Below are positions 34,630-46,074 of a stretch of 64,000 nucleotides of DNA, piece after piece. This stretch comes from Voacanga thouarsii (taxonomy: Eukaryota > Streptophyta > Magnoliopsida > Gentianales > Apocynaceae). The notes below the pieces were generated by a model. That model was not told the origin of the DNA and made no database searches. It was given only the letters and a program-made list of their open reading frames with translations. Made by a program: the position numbers and the translations under genes. The stretch lies in assembly GCA_026120185.1 (NCBI GenBank), contig JANUWF010001161.1, positions 878,001 through 942,000 of the forward strand, given 5' to 3'. Within the stretch, counting starts at the first letter, position 1. Every line of letters begins with the position of its first letter.

Positions 34630-35670
34630 TTGAAATTGATACCAGATCTAAGGCAGGAAATCATCAAAACACAGCAAAGCAATGTAGAGTTTCAACAATT
34701 TAAGGATAAGGGACATAAGCGGGAAGGCAGTGATTTTCAGCAAGACGAGACGGGAGTGGTGTATTTTCTAGATCGCTTGTGTGTACCTGATGAGCAGCAA
34801 CTGAAGGATAAGATTTTAGAAGAGTCGCACATAAGTAAGTATGTTATTCATCCGGGAGAAGTAAAAATGTATCAAGATCTTAAGAAAGCTTATTGGTGGC
34901 CTAGAACGAAGAAGGACATGGTGAAGTATATCTCCATGTACCTGACCTATTAGAAAGTTAAAGCGGAGCACAAAAAGTCGGCGGGATTGTGGCAACCTTT
35001 ACCAAAACCAGAATGGAAATGGGAAGAGGTAACCATGGACTTCGTTACCAGACTACCTATGACAAGGACCCAAAAGGATGCCATATGGGTAATGGCTAAC
35101 AGATTGACTAAGTTAGCGCATTTTATTGCGGTGAACATAAGGGACTCAATGGAAAAGTTAGCTCAAACATATGTGCGAGAGATAGTCAGATTATATAGAG
35201 TACCTTCAAGTATCGTGTCTGATCGAGACCCGATATTTACATCCTAATTTTAGGCCAAGTTTCAAGAATTAATGGGTTCTAATCTGATGTTCAGTACGAA
35301 GGCACACTTGCAAACCGATGTTCAATCAGAAAGTGTTATTCATATATTAGAATATGTGCTAAGAGCTTGCGTATTAGATTTTGGGGACAAATGGATTGAT
35401 TGCGTATCGTATGCAGAATTGACTTACAATAATAGCCATCAATCTTTGATTGGAATAGCTCTGTATGAAGCATTGTATGGATGTAAGTGTCAAGTGGCTT
35501 TGTATTAGAGTTGGTCGGAAGACGGTCACATAAGCAAGTCTAGAAAAGTCTGCATTCAGGAAATATCAAATAAGGTGAAGCTGATCAGAGAAAGGTTGAA
35601 AGCGGCTTAAAGCGGACAAAAAAGTTATTGGATAATAGGTGAAGGGAGTTGGAATTCTAGGTATGAGACA
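34630..35670 (+). pseudogene. pol: Ty3 integrase core, copy 1
   Basis: It starts with the zinc-binding region (HISKYVIHPGEVKMYQDLKKAYWWP), where the usual SxYxxHPG is recognisable. The integrase core has Asp (MDFVTRLP, 35038-35040), Asp (IVSDRDPIF, 35221-35223) and Glu (QTDVQSESVI, 35329-35331): DDE preserved. It continues YVREIVRLYRVP, NSHQSLIGIALYEALYGCKC. Stops at about 34951, 35246, 35506 and 35608 kill the frame. Confidence 0.87.
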
Positions 35671-36109
35671 GTGTGTTTTTGAGTTTGACTCTGAGTAGAG
35701 AAATCTTGAAGCATCAGAAATATGGAAAGCTGAATCCGAGATATTTGGGACCGTTTCCAATCATGGAAAGAATTGGACCAATTGCGTATCAGCTAGATTT
35801 ATCAGATGGTTTGACTAGAATACATGATGTATTCCATGTGTCTCAACTGAAAAAGTACAATACTGACCCAGGACATGTTCTGAATGATGAACCGTTGGTA
35901 TTGCAACCCAACTTGAGCTACGTGGAGAAACTAGTTAAAATTTTAGACCGAAGTATCAAGACTCTCCGGAATAAACAGATACCAATGGTGAAGGTGCAGT
36001 GGAAGCATCATGGCATCTAAGATGCCATATAGGAGACGAAAAAATGGGTGAAGTGGAAATACCCCGACTTGAGATAAAGGTACACACTGAATTTCAGGAT
36101 GAAATTCTT
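35671..36109 (+). pseudogene. pol: Ty3 integrase C-terminus: GPY/F and chromodomain-like tail, copy 1
   Basis: LNPRYLGPFPIMERIGPIAYQLDL is the GPY/F module. RIHDVFHVSQLKKYNTDPGHVL and the tail YVEKLVKILDRSIKTLRNKQIPMVKVQWKHHGI match the chromodomain-like end of Tekay/Del-type chromoviruses, which can guide integration to chromatin. A stop follows HHGI, then a fragment to the polypurine tract. Lineage assignment is from memory of family features. Confidence 0.75.
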
Positions 36110-36124
36110 CTAAGGAAGGGAGGA
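36110..36124 (+). other. Polypurine tract, internal region 1
   Basis: AAGGAAGGGAGGA directly before the LTR start TGTAAAACCTC. Confidence 0.85.
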
Positions 36125-38616
36125 TGTAAAACCTCACCTAAACCTACCCTAGAGTTAGAGGGATGGGATGCATATCATATCATATTGCATAAAAAATATA
36201 TTTTTTGGATGAATTCATGTGCCTTAGAATTATGATATAAGAGTTCTATGGTTTATTTATGCTTGTTGAGTAGTAAGGGTAAAAAGGAAATTTTGCTTAA
36301 GGTCAAATTAGGAAGAATGTTTGAGGCTTAGAATGGAAGAGAATTTGATTGGAAAAATAAGAAAAACAGTTATGGTGGTTAAGTGGTTAAAGCTTTGAGA
36401 TTTAATCTCTAAGTTCTTGAGTTCAAATCCCATCACTAAAGTTTTATTTTTAATTATCCTAACCAATATCTAAATTTTTCTCTTACATTCCTTAAAGTGA
36501 GGAATGTTGCCTAAGGAAAGACACAGTGGTAATGTTCTAACCATGTAATTTTGTCCTAAAAAAAATCTAGAAAAGTTTTGGTCTCCATCATTTTAGCAAG
36601 CCTTGTCCTATCTTATTTAAATTTAAAATACTCCTATTTTTTTAATTCTTTTTAATTTCTATTAAAAAAATGTCTTGGATAAATCTTGGCTTGAATTTTT
36701 GAAATTTTCAGCTTTTGGGATAGGAAAATGACCAAAAATTAGAAGGAAAATAGGTCGGTGATTTTGAATTAAATCACCATAGCTTTTCTTCCAAGAACTA
36801 CATTTTCTTCTTGTTCTTGTTTTGGTTCAAATCTGAAAATTTTTTTAGCAATCCTTCTTGGCTGATTTCTGAAAATTGCAGCAACATTTGCCTGTATAAT
36901 TCTTGTTAGCAACAAACCATTTTGTGTAAATAGGAAAGCTGAAAATGTCTTGGAATTTCGCAGCTTGTATAGCCTTACCAAATCAGAAATTTTCCAGCAA
37001 ACTGCCAAGAGTAAGACAAGGAAGTTGAGCCATCAACTAATGAATAAGAACACCTGAAACTTTCCTCTTTCTTCTCTAAGATGATGGTTGGAAAACCACC
37101 ATTAATAGACTTTCAAACACTCCTAAGTTTCAGCTACAAATCCATTTCAAAATAGTTCAAAAATTTTACTCAAAATCCTTCCATATCCTAAGAATTCCTA
37201 TAGCAAAAATTCTAGAATTTTTTTTTTTCAGCTTTTCTAGCAAAGGCAAGAACTGACTTTTTCGTTTATTTCCTTAATATTTTTGGCCACGTTGAAGCCA
37301 TGGATAGAACACCTGTCTTCTTCATCTACCATGTCCATTAGAGCTCCATTAACACACCTCAAAACACTCCTAACTTTACTTCATTCAAAACTTTTCAAAT
37401 TTGAAAATTAAATTCTAGATTTTCCTCCACTAAACTCTAATCTACCTAGATGAATAAACCAGAAATTTCTCCTCGCTTGTACAGCCATTTTCGGCTAGCT
37501 ATAAGGCTGAAACAATCCTCTATTTCATAATCAATACATAGCTAGTCTAGCCACCCACCATTGAAGGACAAGAAACCTTCAAAAAGAAAACACCATTACC
37601 AAATCTTCTACCTCAAACATCTCACCATTTTCCTCATTTCAAAATTCAAAATAGCTTAACTCTCTCTCTTTTCCCCTAGGATAACCGAAACTCCTCCCCT
37701 AGCAAGGCCATTCGGCCATCACACACCAAGCACACACAAATCATTTTCTCTTAATTTTCTCTTGTATTCTCAAGAACACTAAGAACACATACCAAACTTC
37801 TTCAACCTTCAATCACATCTATTCATCCCAAATCACTCTAAAAACTCTCAAATCAACTAGGATTCAACCTATACTCACCCATAGCACACTCCATAACATT
37901 AAAACAACCAAAGTTGATCTTCCATTCGGATCAAACGTGCTTTTTGTGCATGAACAAAAAGAATATCAAGAAGGAAAATTCAATCACCTCGATCCTTCTT
38001 CACTTCTTCAGCACCATTTTGTCATCATCTTAATCACACTTTATCTCTCTCCCTCTCTTTCTCTCTCTTGGCCGAACCGTTGGTGGCCATTCTTGAACAA
38101 ACTTCAATCAATGAAGGGCTCCTCAAGCACTCAAGGACTTTCATTAGACAGGACGACATCTTCAACTCCAACAATCATCAAATAAGTATTTCTTTCATGA
38201 CCTTCTTCTTAGATTTTCGAACTCAAGGCTTTTAGATGATGAAATTAATAGGTTGATCGAATAAGGTGGGGATAGAGATATATATGTGGGTGAAGGGAAT
38301 AATTATAAGACAAGAAGATTGAAATGAATATTGAAACTTATGAAGTATGGATTATGCTTTAGGACCATTATATGCACATTCGTACATTATGATTAAAGGC
38401 TTTATGTCCCTAGAAAGGTTGTTGTGACGAATGATGGACATTATACCACCATTGTTTGATTATGTTCCCATGATAATGTAATTTTTGCCCAAAATCCCTT
38501 GATAATATTATTGCTTGTAGAATATCATCCTTGTTGTGATGAATATTTTTACAAATCTATTTTTGGACAAATTAACATGTTATTTATTGGATATATATGT
38601 GTATGAATATAAATAA

Positions 38617-38802
38617 ATGTATGTATGTATGTGTGTATGTATGTATGTATGTATGTATGTATGTATGTATGTATGTATGTATGTATGTATGTATGTATGT
38701 ATGTATGTATGTATGTATGTATGTATGTATGTATGTATGTATGTATGTATGTATGTATGTATGTATGTATGTATGTATGTATGTATGTATGTATGTATGT
38801 AT
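38617..38802. repeat. (GTAT)n microsatellite, about 46 units
   Basis: Almost uninterrupted ATGT/GTAT repeats with one GTGT variant near the start. The homologous site in the 5' LTR (about 8525) has no such array, so the expansion is specific to this LTR copy. Any protein frame through it is spurious. Confidence 0.97.
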
Positions 38803-39347
38803 AAAAATTTGTACTAATAAATGCACTATGGTCATTAAAAAATTATTATTAGAGCTACTTTTACTCTTACTATTAATATTATTATCATTATTATTATCAA
38901 AATTATTAGTATCACTATTTAATTTTATTTATTAATTTCGGTAAACCTGAACATTTTCAAAAATAATTACCTAAACTAATATTATTTTATTAGATAAGAA
39001 AATAATAATATTTTCGGAATTAATAGTAATATTGTATTTGAAATTAATTAATAGCAAATATCTTTTATATTCATATTATTATGGGTTAGTCTTACTAAAA
39101 ATTTTATTGACACTCATATATTATTTATAATAATAAATATTATTGTTAATTATTATTAAAATAATTTATATATTATATTTTATTATAATTTATAATTATT
39201 ATTATTTCTTATTATTTGTTAATAAATAATTAATATTATAATTTATTATTTATTTATTATTTATAACACCTATTTATTTTGACTTATCAATTTAATCTTA
39301 TTCAATAAAATACTTTATCAATTAATGTTAAAGCTTATGGCATTGTT

Positions 39348-41054
39348 TGTAAGTATTGTGCCTTAGAGGCAATCACTTGTACATTGCATATGACACATTT
39401 TATTTTAATAAAAGGCATTATTTATCTTACAGTTTCTTTTATTTACTTGAAGTAATATAGATGTTTGATAAAGTCCCTAGTACAACACTGTGTTAAGGAA
39501 ATCATGATAGAGATCATGATATGAGATTCCTACTACACTAGATGGTGTTAGTACTTAAATAGTCCCTAGTCATAGTATTAATGAGACATGACATCATTAA
39601 TGCGTTAAAACTAGCATGTGTTAGACTTCCTAATTTGATCAGGCGGTGGTTCTCATAACCGTGAGTATTGAGATACTAAAAGTTAATACATGGATGCTTG
39701 TTAATGGAACAAGTTCATTGGATGACCTAGTTTTGAGATAATCACATGGATAACTATTTAGTGCCAGTGATATAATCTCAATATAGCAAACGTGCAAGTA
39801 TCATTAGACTTAAGATCTCCAAGGTACTTTGTTTGCTGAGCTTTGTACTTTGATTCCAATCTCCGGAGCTCGATCGAGAGCCACCTATGGGATGGATATT
39901 GAGTACATTGTGAGGTAAACGAAAGTAGTTGAGAGGGTCAATAAAGGATTCACCACTCCTAATAGTAGGGGCGAATATCTCACGGCCACTTGTAGGAATT
40001 ACTACTCAGGAAGTCCTTGGCTAAGGCGATTGTGTATTGGAAATAGTTCCAATTAATACACATATAGAGTAGTGGGTTCCTGGTACAATTACTATTGTAT
40101 TCGGGCCAGAATTAATTCTGGAGGGAGTTGACACTAATTCTGTACTCCAAACCGAATGAGATATTATATAGTGAAATGAGTTAATTGCACTAAAGTTTGT
40201 TATTGAAGGGTTCATGTCAAGCCACTTGACTTCCTGGACTCTTGGGTGGTCATGATGTGTTGCTAGATACTGCTCATAATCTGGAAATATGGGTTTATTA
40301 ATTGATGAATTAATAAATCAATCCTGATTAGAATTAATAGGATTAATTCTAATTAATTATGGATTATTAATCTCAAAAACGTTTGGATTAATTCATGTTC
40401 TCTACCAATTGACTGGGAAACCTAATAGGTCGCACACAATAGAGGATTACATACTCAAGATATTATTTGATAACATAGTGGGGTTGATTAAGAGAAAGAG
40501 AAGTTGTTGTGGACAAATTAGTTGTGGTTTAAGTTGTAATTATGAAAACTTCATGTTTCCAATTACAATTAGGGAATTCTAATAGGATTAAAATTCTCAG
40601 TTTTGGGAGAGAATTTCATGTAATATATAGTATATGTAACACACGAAAAACCCTAGCTGAACAACACACAAAACAATAGCCACGAACATTCTCTCTTCTC
40701 TCTATCTTTCTCGATTTGATCTTGATCAAAGAACCCTAGCCGCCATCTTTTTCTGCTAGCACAGGAAATTTTGGTGCTTGAGTGTACCCTCTGTGTGGAT
40801 TACTATTAGAGATAATCACATACTGTGATTATAGTGGTTAAACGTTCAATTTACGTGGAGGTTGATCATGAGGATTGCTGGATCGCGCCTCAACTTGAAG
40901 AAGAAATTTTTTATTCTTCAGATCATCACCCAAAGGTAAAATCTGTTATATTTACTCTTTTTATGTCTTGTTTTCCACACATATGAGTCCTGTGAGGGTA
41001 TCTTGTTTTATTTTTCGCTGCGCCATATACGATAAGAGCCTGAGATACCCAACA
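39348..41054 (+). mobile_element. Solo Ty1/copia-type LTR (1707 bp) with target-site duplication TTGTT
   Basis: TGTAAGTATTGTGCC ... GAGATACCCAACA, flanked by TTGTT at 39343-39347 and 41055-41059. The uninterrupted site (GGCATTGTTGTCATAAC) is present in the 5' LTR near 9092. No internal genes. Copia assignment is by LTR style (TGTnnnn...GTGCCnnAGAGGCAAT start); the parent lineage is not in this window. Confidence 0.9.
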
Positions 41055-42265
41055 TTGTTGTCATAACTGGATGTTGTTGCAACTAGTTGAGTTTAAGAAT
41101 GTTAGGTTAGGAGTTATTTATTTAAGCAAGTGATTTTTAGATGTTGAGACTTATACCCTATATTTACCCCAAGCAAGGCTAATTTGCCTTGAACCAACAA
41201 GGAAGACTATTGTATCAAGGAAAAGCAAAATATCAGGTAAGTCCTTGCATAAAGTTATTTGAATATCAAAATCACTTTGGCAAGTCAAAACATGATGTCA
41301 ACGTGGAAATGTACTTTGGATGCAATTATGAATAATTTTCCTTTTCTTTTCTAGTCAATCAAACAATTTCCAATTGAACAAGCAATTTTACACAAAACTC
41401 TAGACTTTTTCTAAAAACCAACATTGACAAGAATTTTGTAAACCATAATTTCTATTTCAATGAAAACACATTGAATGATTCTTCTTTTCCCAAAAAGAGA
41501 CAAATGTAACGTTGAGTACTCAATAAGGGTAGACTGTTAGGACTAGTCTTTGAAGGGTTGGGGTAAGTCTCTCAATAGGTGGCCACCTCTGAAGGGTGAG
41601 TCCTTTCTAGATAGAATGTTAGTTCTGTAGATTGTGTATTTTTGAAATGGACAACCGTTAAGTTTAGGTGTAGAGATGGAGCAGTATCTCACCTGGTAGG
41701 TAATACACCAACCTTGTGTTAGAATGCACAAAGTGTGGTATCCTGAACATTCTTTTGTTAAAGTGTACAAAATGTGGTGCCACGGCTATTTCTTTTGAGT
41801 GGTTACTTTTATTTTATACAATGTATGGCATTTGAAAGGAAAACACCACTCCTCACCTTGTGAAATTTATTTGAGACTTGCCAACACTTTACCTTTATAA
41901 AAGTTTCTCAACTTGCATACATGAACTATTTTACCTGAAACACTCTAAGCACACACGAGCTTTCTGAGATTTATGTCTCACCTCCTTTTATACCATACTT
42001 TCAAGTCAATCCTACTGTGAAGGTTATTGATTAAAGATTACCTTTCTTTGAAGACTTATTTTGATTGTATTTCATTTTTGAGATACTCTAGCAGACATTT
42101 GTTTATTTTGAGAATTGTTCGTGTTTTGTTTTGAATTCTAATAAGTTTAAAGTTAGATTGTTTTTTTCATTTCTTTTGTGAGTTCTAGCTATAAAGGCCT
42201 CTTGTCCTACGGACGAGGTGACATCCCCAACCCAATCGGGTACGTAGGTAGTAGGGTATTATAAG

Positions 42266-42278
42266 TGATATCAGAGCC
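42266..42278 (+). other. Degenerate primer-binding site, internal region 2
   Basis: TGATATCAGAGCC; third base changed from the TGGTATCAGAGCC of internal region 1. The CCA end of the tRNA would be mispaired. Confidence 0.85.
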
Positions 42279-42363
42279 TAGGTTTAGGCAATTATTGACA
42301 GTGCTTAATTTATTTCATTAAGATTAAAATCTTTTGACTAATCTGGGTTGTTTATATTGTAGG

Positions 42364-42792
42364 ATGGTTAGATTGTATAGAACCGCAAGGAAGGGACCGC
42401 AATGGCATCCGCCAATGTGTATCTACCCAAAAGAGTTACCAGTGCCACAACCTATACCACAACCAGTGATACTTTTGGAAGAAAGTAGTGATGATGGGAT
42501 TCAAATTATTGAGCCACCGCCTATACCCATAATCGACTTGATCACTGATAGTAAGGATGAGGGTGTTGATATGCAGTATGTCCCAAATCCACCTAGCCCC
42601 ATGATTGACCTAATTGCTGATAGTGATGATCCGGGAGAGATAGATTATGAATCTCCACCTAGACCTTCTTTTGTACCCCCACCCAACTATGTTGAAATTG
42701 GGAAGAGTTCTAGGAGACTCGAGAAGGAACCTATGGACTATGGATTTGTGAATGGTGTAGGGATAGTCCTTTCTAAAAAAATTATGGGTTAG
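42364..42792 (+). CDS. Accessory acidic ORF between PBS and gag, SIM-like motifs (copy 2)
   Basis: A 142-residue frame from the ATG at 42364 to the TAG at 42790. Basic N-terminus (MVRLYRTARKG), then a Pro-rich acidic body with three hydrophobic patches each followed by Ser/Asp/Glu: VILL+EESSDD (35-44), IIDLI+TDSKDE (56-66) and MIDLI+ADSDD (80-89). These have the layout of SUMO-interacting motifs with an acidic or phosphorylatable tail. The stop is TGG to TAG relative to copy 1; homology runs on to a shared stop at 42829-42831. The frame has no earlier stop, whereas the adjacent gag has many. The product is unknown. It may instead be a leader-encoded peptide without function. Confidence 0.6.
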   Translation: MVRLYRTARKGPQWHPPMCIYPKELPVPQPIPQPVILLEESSDDGIQIIEPPPIPIIDLITDSKDEGVDMQYVPNPPSPMIDLIADSDDPGEIDYESPPRPSFVPPPNYVEIGKSSRRLEKEPMDYGFVNGVGIVLSKKIMG

Positions 42793-43096
42793 TTGTATGA
42801 TGCCGACACTGAGAATTCTGATAAGGATTAAGGGCAAAGTTTTTCCATGGTTAGAAAACTATTATTTACTACTTTAAATCAACTTCTGTGCTAGGGTTTC
42901 ATTTATGTTTATTACTTTATTTCAAAATTTTTGCAAAAAAGAGAACCTTGGTGTACTCCAATCTTGAAGAATGCTATTATTTTTACAAAACTTGCATATG
43001 ATCTACTTTTACTTAAGTCTGAATGTGGATGCATGCTTGGATTTGAATATTTTGAACTTTGATGCATAACTCAGTATTTAGGGGTGATGATATAGA
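42793..43096 (+). other. Region between accessory ORF and gag
   Basis: About 300 bp: the tail of the accessory frame, to the ancestral stop at 42829-42831, then AT-rich spacer homologous to 10920-11185. No gene seen. Confidence 0.6.
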
Positions 43097-44160
43097 ATGG
43101 CACCAAAGCATTGCATAGCAGCATCCAGCAGAAGGGTCCCTGATGTGGAACCCGTGACTCCTTAGTATAATGCTACTCAACTTTCCTAGTCGAATCAAGG
43201 GAATGAGAATGAATCAGAACAGGAAATGGGGTCTGAAGAGCCTGCTAATGTGACCATAGGGCAAGCATTTCATAAGATGACTGAGATACTTCAAACCTTA
43301 TCACAGCAAAGGAACCTAAAGGGGGCGGATGCAGCTCTAGAGAGGTTTCTAAAATTTTAACCTCCCACCTTCTTGGGTGAAGCTGAGTAAGACCAAAAAG
43401 CGGAGCAGTGGGTAGAGCAGATGGAGGACATCTTTGCAACACTACAATATACTGAAAAGAGGATTGTTAAATTTACTGCTTTTAGGCTGTGAGGCCAAGC
43501 TCGTGCTTGGTGACAGCGAGTCTAAGAAGACTGGGAACTGATGGATCAAGACTACTAGACGTGGGCTAATTTTGTGGAAGCATTTAGAGCAGAATATATC
43601 CCTCAGTGGATAGTGGAGAAAAAGGAAGATGAGTTCAAGAATTTAAAGCAAGGGAGCATGATTGTAGCTCAATATGCTGCTGTTTCACTCAACTATCAAA
43701 GTATTGCAAGAGATTAGTGGATACCAAGTAGAACCAAACTAGGCAGTTTGTCAAAGGCCTGAGACAGGAGCTGAGAAGGGCTTTGGCACCTTCTCTACCA
43801 ACGACATATTTTAGGGCGGTAGACGCAACGACCCAAACAGAGAATGAGGATTGAAGCAGGATGGTACCGAAATCTTTCTTGCTGTCGAGGCAACCACAAG
43901 ATATTTTCCAAGACAACAAGCCAATAAGCGACCTGCCCAACAGCAATGGCAGAATAGAGGAAAGCAAGCACGTACGGCACCGACTGGTCCTATGCAGAAT
44001 CTCCCGTCGTGCCGACATTGTGGAAAGAAAGGTCATGTGGAGAAGAACTGCCGGTCTAAAGGAGCTAAAAGGAAATGTTACAATTGCGGAGACCCAATGC
44101 ATCTTCGAAACACTTGCCCAAAACTCTTTCAAATTGAGTAAGGAAACCCAGCCCAAACCG
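43097..44160 (+). pseudogene. gag: Ty3 Gag, internal region 2
   Basis: The ATG at 43097 starts MAPKHCIAASSRRVPDVEP. Then come EPANVTIGQAFHKMTEIL, LERFLKF, PPTFLGE, AEQWVEQMEDIFATLQYTE, the capsid-domain WANFVEAFRAEYIP, and KEDEFKNLKQGSM. The C-terminal nucleocapsid (about 44003-44125) has two complete CCHC knuckles, CRHCGKKGHVEKNC and CYNCGDPMHLRNTC. At least eight in-frame stops and several frameshifts make it dead. Another open frame overlaps the knuckles (43861-44238), but it is the +1 shadow. This copy shows what internal region 1 lost at the 32308 junction. Confidence 0.87.
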
Positions 44161-44229
44161 TGGGAGCTAATCGAGCCAATACCACGAAGCCTCCGGAAGT
44201 GGAACCCAAAAGCCGCAAGTAAAAACAAA

Positions 44230-44815
44230 GGTTTTTGAACTAAATCGAGAGTAAGTTAGAGCAGATGCAACAGTGGTGGAAGGTACGTTTACTATCCAAA
44301 GTCATTCAGTTAATACATTAATAGACCCTAGATCCACCCATTCCTATCTAAACAAGAATTGTGCATATCATTTGGGTTGAATGGAGTATAACTACCTTTT
44401 ACCTTGTTAGTAAGTATGCCCTTGGCAAAAATGGTGCAAGCATATTGGTATGTGCAAAGTTGTAAGATTGGAGTGGAGCAAAAGAGCTTGGAGGGAGACT
44501 TAATAGTCTTAACTATTGATGACTATGATATAATTTTAGGTATAGATTGGCTAGCTAAGCATGGAGTTAAAGTAGATTATAAGAATAAGTCTGTCCAATT
44601 CATTAGACCTGGTTGTGATGTGCTGGATTTCAACGGCAAGCGAGTAAAAGAATTGAAATTTTTGATAGTTAGAGCAAAAGCCCAAAAGTTACTGAAGCAA
44701 GAATGCCAAGAATATTTGGCTTACGTGATAAACAAGTCAAAGGATCAGTGCACCCTGAAAAATATAGAGGGAAAAATATAGAGGTGGTAAAATATTTTCA
44801 TGATGTGTTTCCCAC
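44230..44815 (+). pseudogene. pol: Ty3 protease region, internal region 2
   Basis: The active-site segment reads LIDPRSTHSYLNKNC (Asp codon 44324-44326); the Gly of the active-site turn is now Arg. The open stretch 44404-44781 has MVQAYWYVQSCKIGV, LIVLTIDDYDIILGIDWLAKHGVKVDYKNKSVQF and FNGKRVKELKF, the distal part of the retropepsin and linker. A small repeat (GAGGGAAAAATATA, about 44766) breaks the frame before RT. Confidence 0.78.
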
Positions 44816-45716
44816 AGAACTCACTTCTTTTCCTCCCATCTGAGAAGTTGAGTTCACCATATATCTGATTCCAAGAGTGGAACCTCTATCCCAGACCCCG
44901 TATCGGATGGCACCAGCAGAATTGAAGGAACTAAAGGAGCAGCAAGAAGAATTATTGAAGTAAGGTTACATAAGGCATAGCACATCACATTGGGGAGCTC
45001 CAGTGCTATTTGTGAAGAAGAATTACAGGACCTTGAGGTTGTGCATCGGCTATCGGGGGTTAAATAATTTGACCATTAAGAATAAATACCCCCTGCCTTT
45101 AATTGATAAGCTGTTTGACCTGTTGCAAGGCTCCAGTTGTTATCCCAAGCAGGATTTGAGGCGGCGATATTATCAAGTGCGGATTAAGAAGGAGGATATT
45201 CCCAAAACGGTTTTCAACACTATATATGGTCACTACGAGTTCGTGGTGATGCCTTTAGGGGTGACTAATGCACTGGCGGTGTTTATGGATTTGATGCATT
45301 GTGTTTTCCAACCACACTTAGATAAATTTGTGGTGGTATTCATCGACGATATACTTATATATTCCAAGAGCCCAGAGGATCATGCTGAGCATTTGAAACT
45401 GGTATTGAAGAAGCTAAGAGAACACAAGCTTTATGCTAAATTTACCAAGTGCGAATTTTGGCTGGACAACGTTTCATTTCTTGGCCATGTGGTATCCAAA
45501 TATGGAATCAAAGTGGACCCAGGAAAAATTGAAGTGGTTTCAGACTGGAAGCAGTCGGAGAACATCATTGAGATCAGAATCTTCTTAGGATTTGCTGGTT
45601 ATTACAGGCAGTTTATTAAGGGGTTCTCAACCCTAGCATCACCAATGACCCGATTATTGAGAAAAGATGTGCTTTTATCTGGAATGAGAAATGCGAGAAA
45701 AGTTTCCAAGAGCTGA
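44816..45716 (+). pseudogene. pol: Ty3 reverse transcriptase, internal region 2
   Basis: The best-preserved RT of the array: from 45003 a 237-residue open frame. [22 protein letters not shown], then [14 protein letters not shown] (first Asp kept), [34 protein letters not shown] (both Asp kept, 45345-45350), [37 protein letters not shown] and [17 protein letters not shown] stop and frameshift near 44960 cut the N-terminus, and a frameshift at about 45680 ends it. Confidence 0.88.
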
Positions 45717-46074
45717 AGCGAAGATGGATGACAGCTCCAGTGATGAGTTTGCCAGAAGGGTATAAACCCTATGCTTTGTATATTGATGCATCTAAGGAAG
45801 GTTTGGGAGCGGTTTTGATGTAGGATAGGAAGGTAATAGCTTATGCCTCTCAGAATTTAAGCCTCAAGAAGTTAATTATCCGATGCAGGACTTGGAGCTG
45901 GCTGCGTTGAAGAAATGGCGACATTATCTATATGCAATCGAGTATAAAGTGTTCACAGACCACAAGAGTCTGAAATATATTTTTACCCAAAAGGACTTGA
46001 ATTTAAGGCATCGGAGATGGATGGAATTTTTGAAGAAATATCGTTGTCCTATCAACTACCACTCAGGGAAGGCC
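45717..46074 (+). pseudogene. pol: Ty3 RNase H, internal region 2, cut by a solo LTR
   Basis: YALYIDASKEGLGAVLM keeps the first catalytic Asp, followed by a stop. A frameshift near 45855 precedes [35 protein letters not shown] and RRWMEFLKKYRCPINYHSG. Interrupted at 46074 by the solo copia LTR; the frame resumes at 47851 with NVVADALSHK. Confidence 0.85.

Larger units (their letters stand above)
32309..36124 (+). mobile_element. Ty3 family-B internal region 1, distal part (gag end to polypurine tract)
   Basis: It aligns with internal region 2 from about 43890 to 49456. It resumes after the nested copias at the Gag zinc knuckles, having lost about 450 bp of gag relative to copy 2. The order is NC, PR, RT, RNase H, IN, C-terminal chromodomain-like tail, polypurine tract, LTR. 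Confidence 0.87.
36125..42263 (+). mobile_element. Shared middle LTR of the Ty3 family-B tandem (with solo copia LTR inside)
   Basis: It begins TGTAAAACCTCACC after a polypurine tract and ends GGGTATTATA before a PBS-like sequence, so it is the 3' LTR of internal region 1 and the 5' LTR of internal region 2. Without the inserted solo LTR (39348-41054) and one target copy it is about 4.43 kb. It contains the tRNA-like segment (36369-36437), a large GTAT microsatellite (38617-38802), the palindrome (41571-41593) and the terminal hairpin (42198-42218). The terminal CA has mutated to TA. Confidence 0.92.

Noticed and set aside
38584..38935. Long open frames in all phases made of repeated YVCM or THTYIHTYI words
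   Set aside because: They are the translation of the GTAT microsatellite and have no codon-use or homology support.
43689..44228. 179-codon minus-strand frame opposite the Ty3 nucleocapsid, with a similar one at 32166-32570
   Set aside because: Conserved only because the plus-strand zinc-knuckle region is homologous in both copies; no recognised protein and no signals of its own.
43861..44238. 125-codon plus-strand frame overlapping the zinc knuckles in +1 phase, open in both Ty3 copies
   Set aside because: Basic composition of the nucleocapsid region leaves this phase free of stops by chance; the true knuckles are in the other frame.
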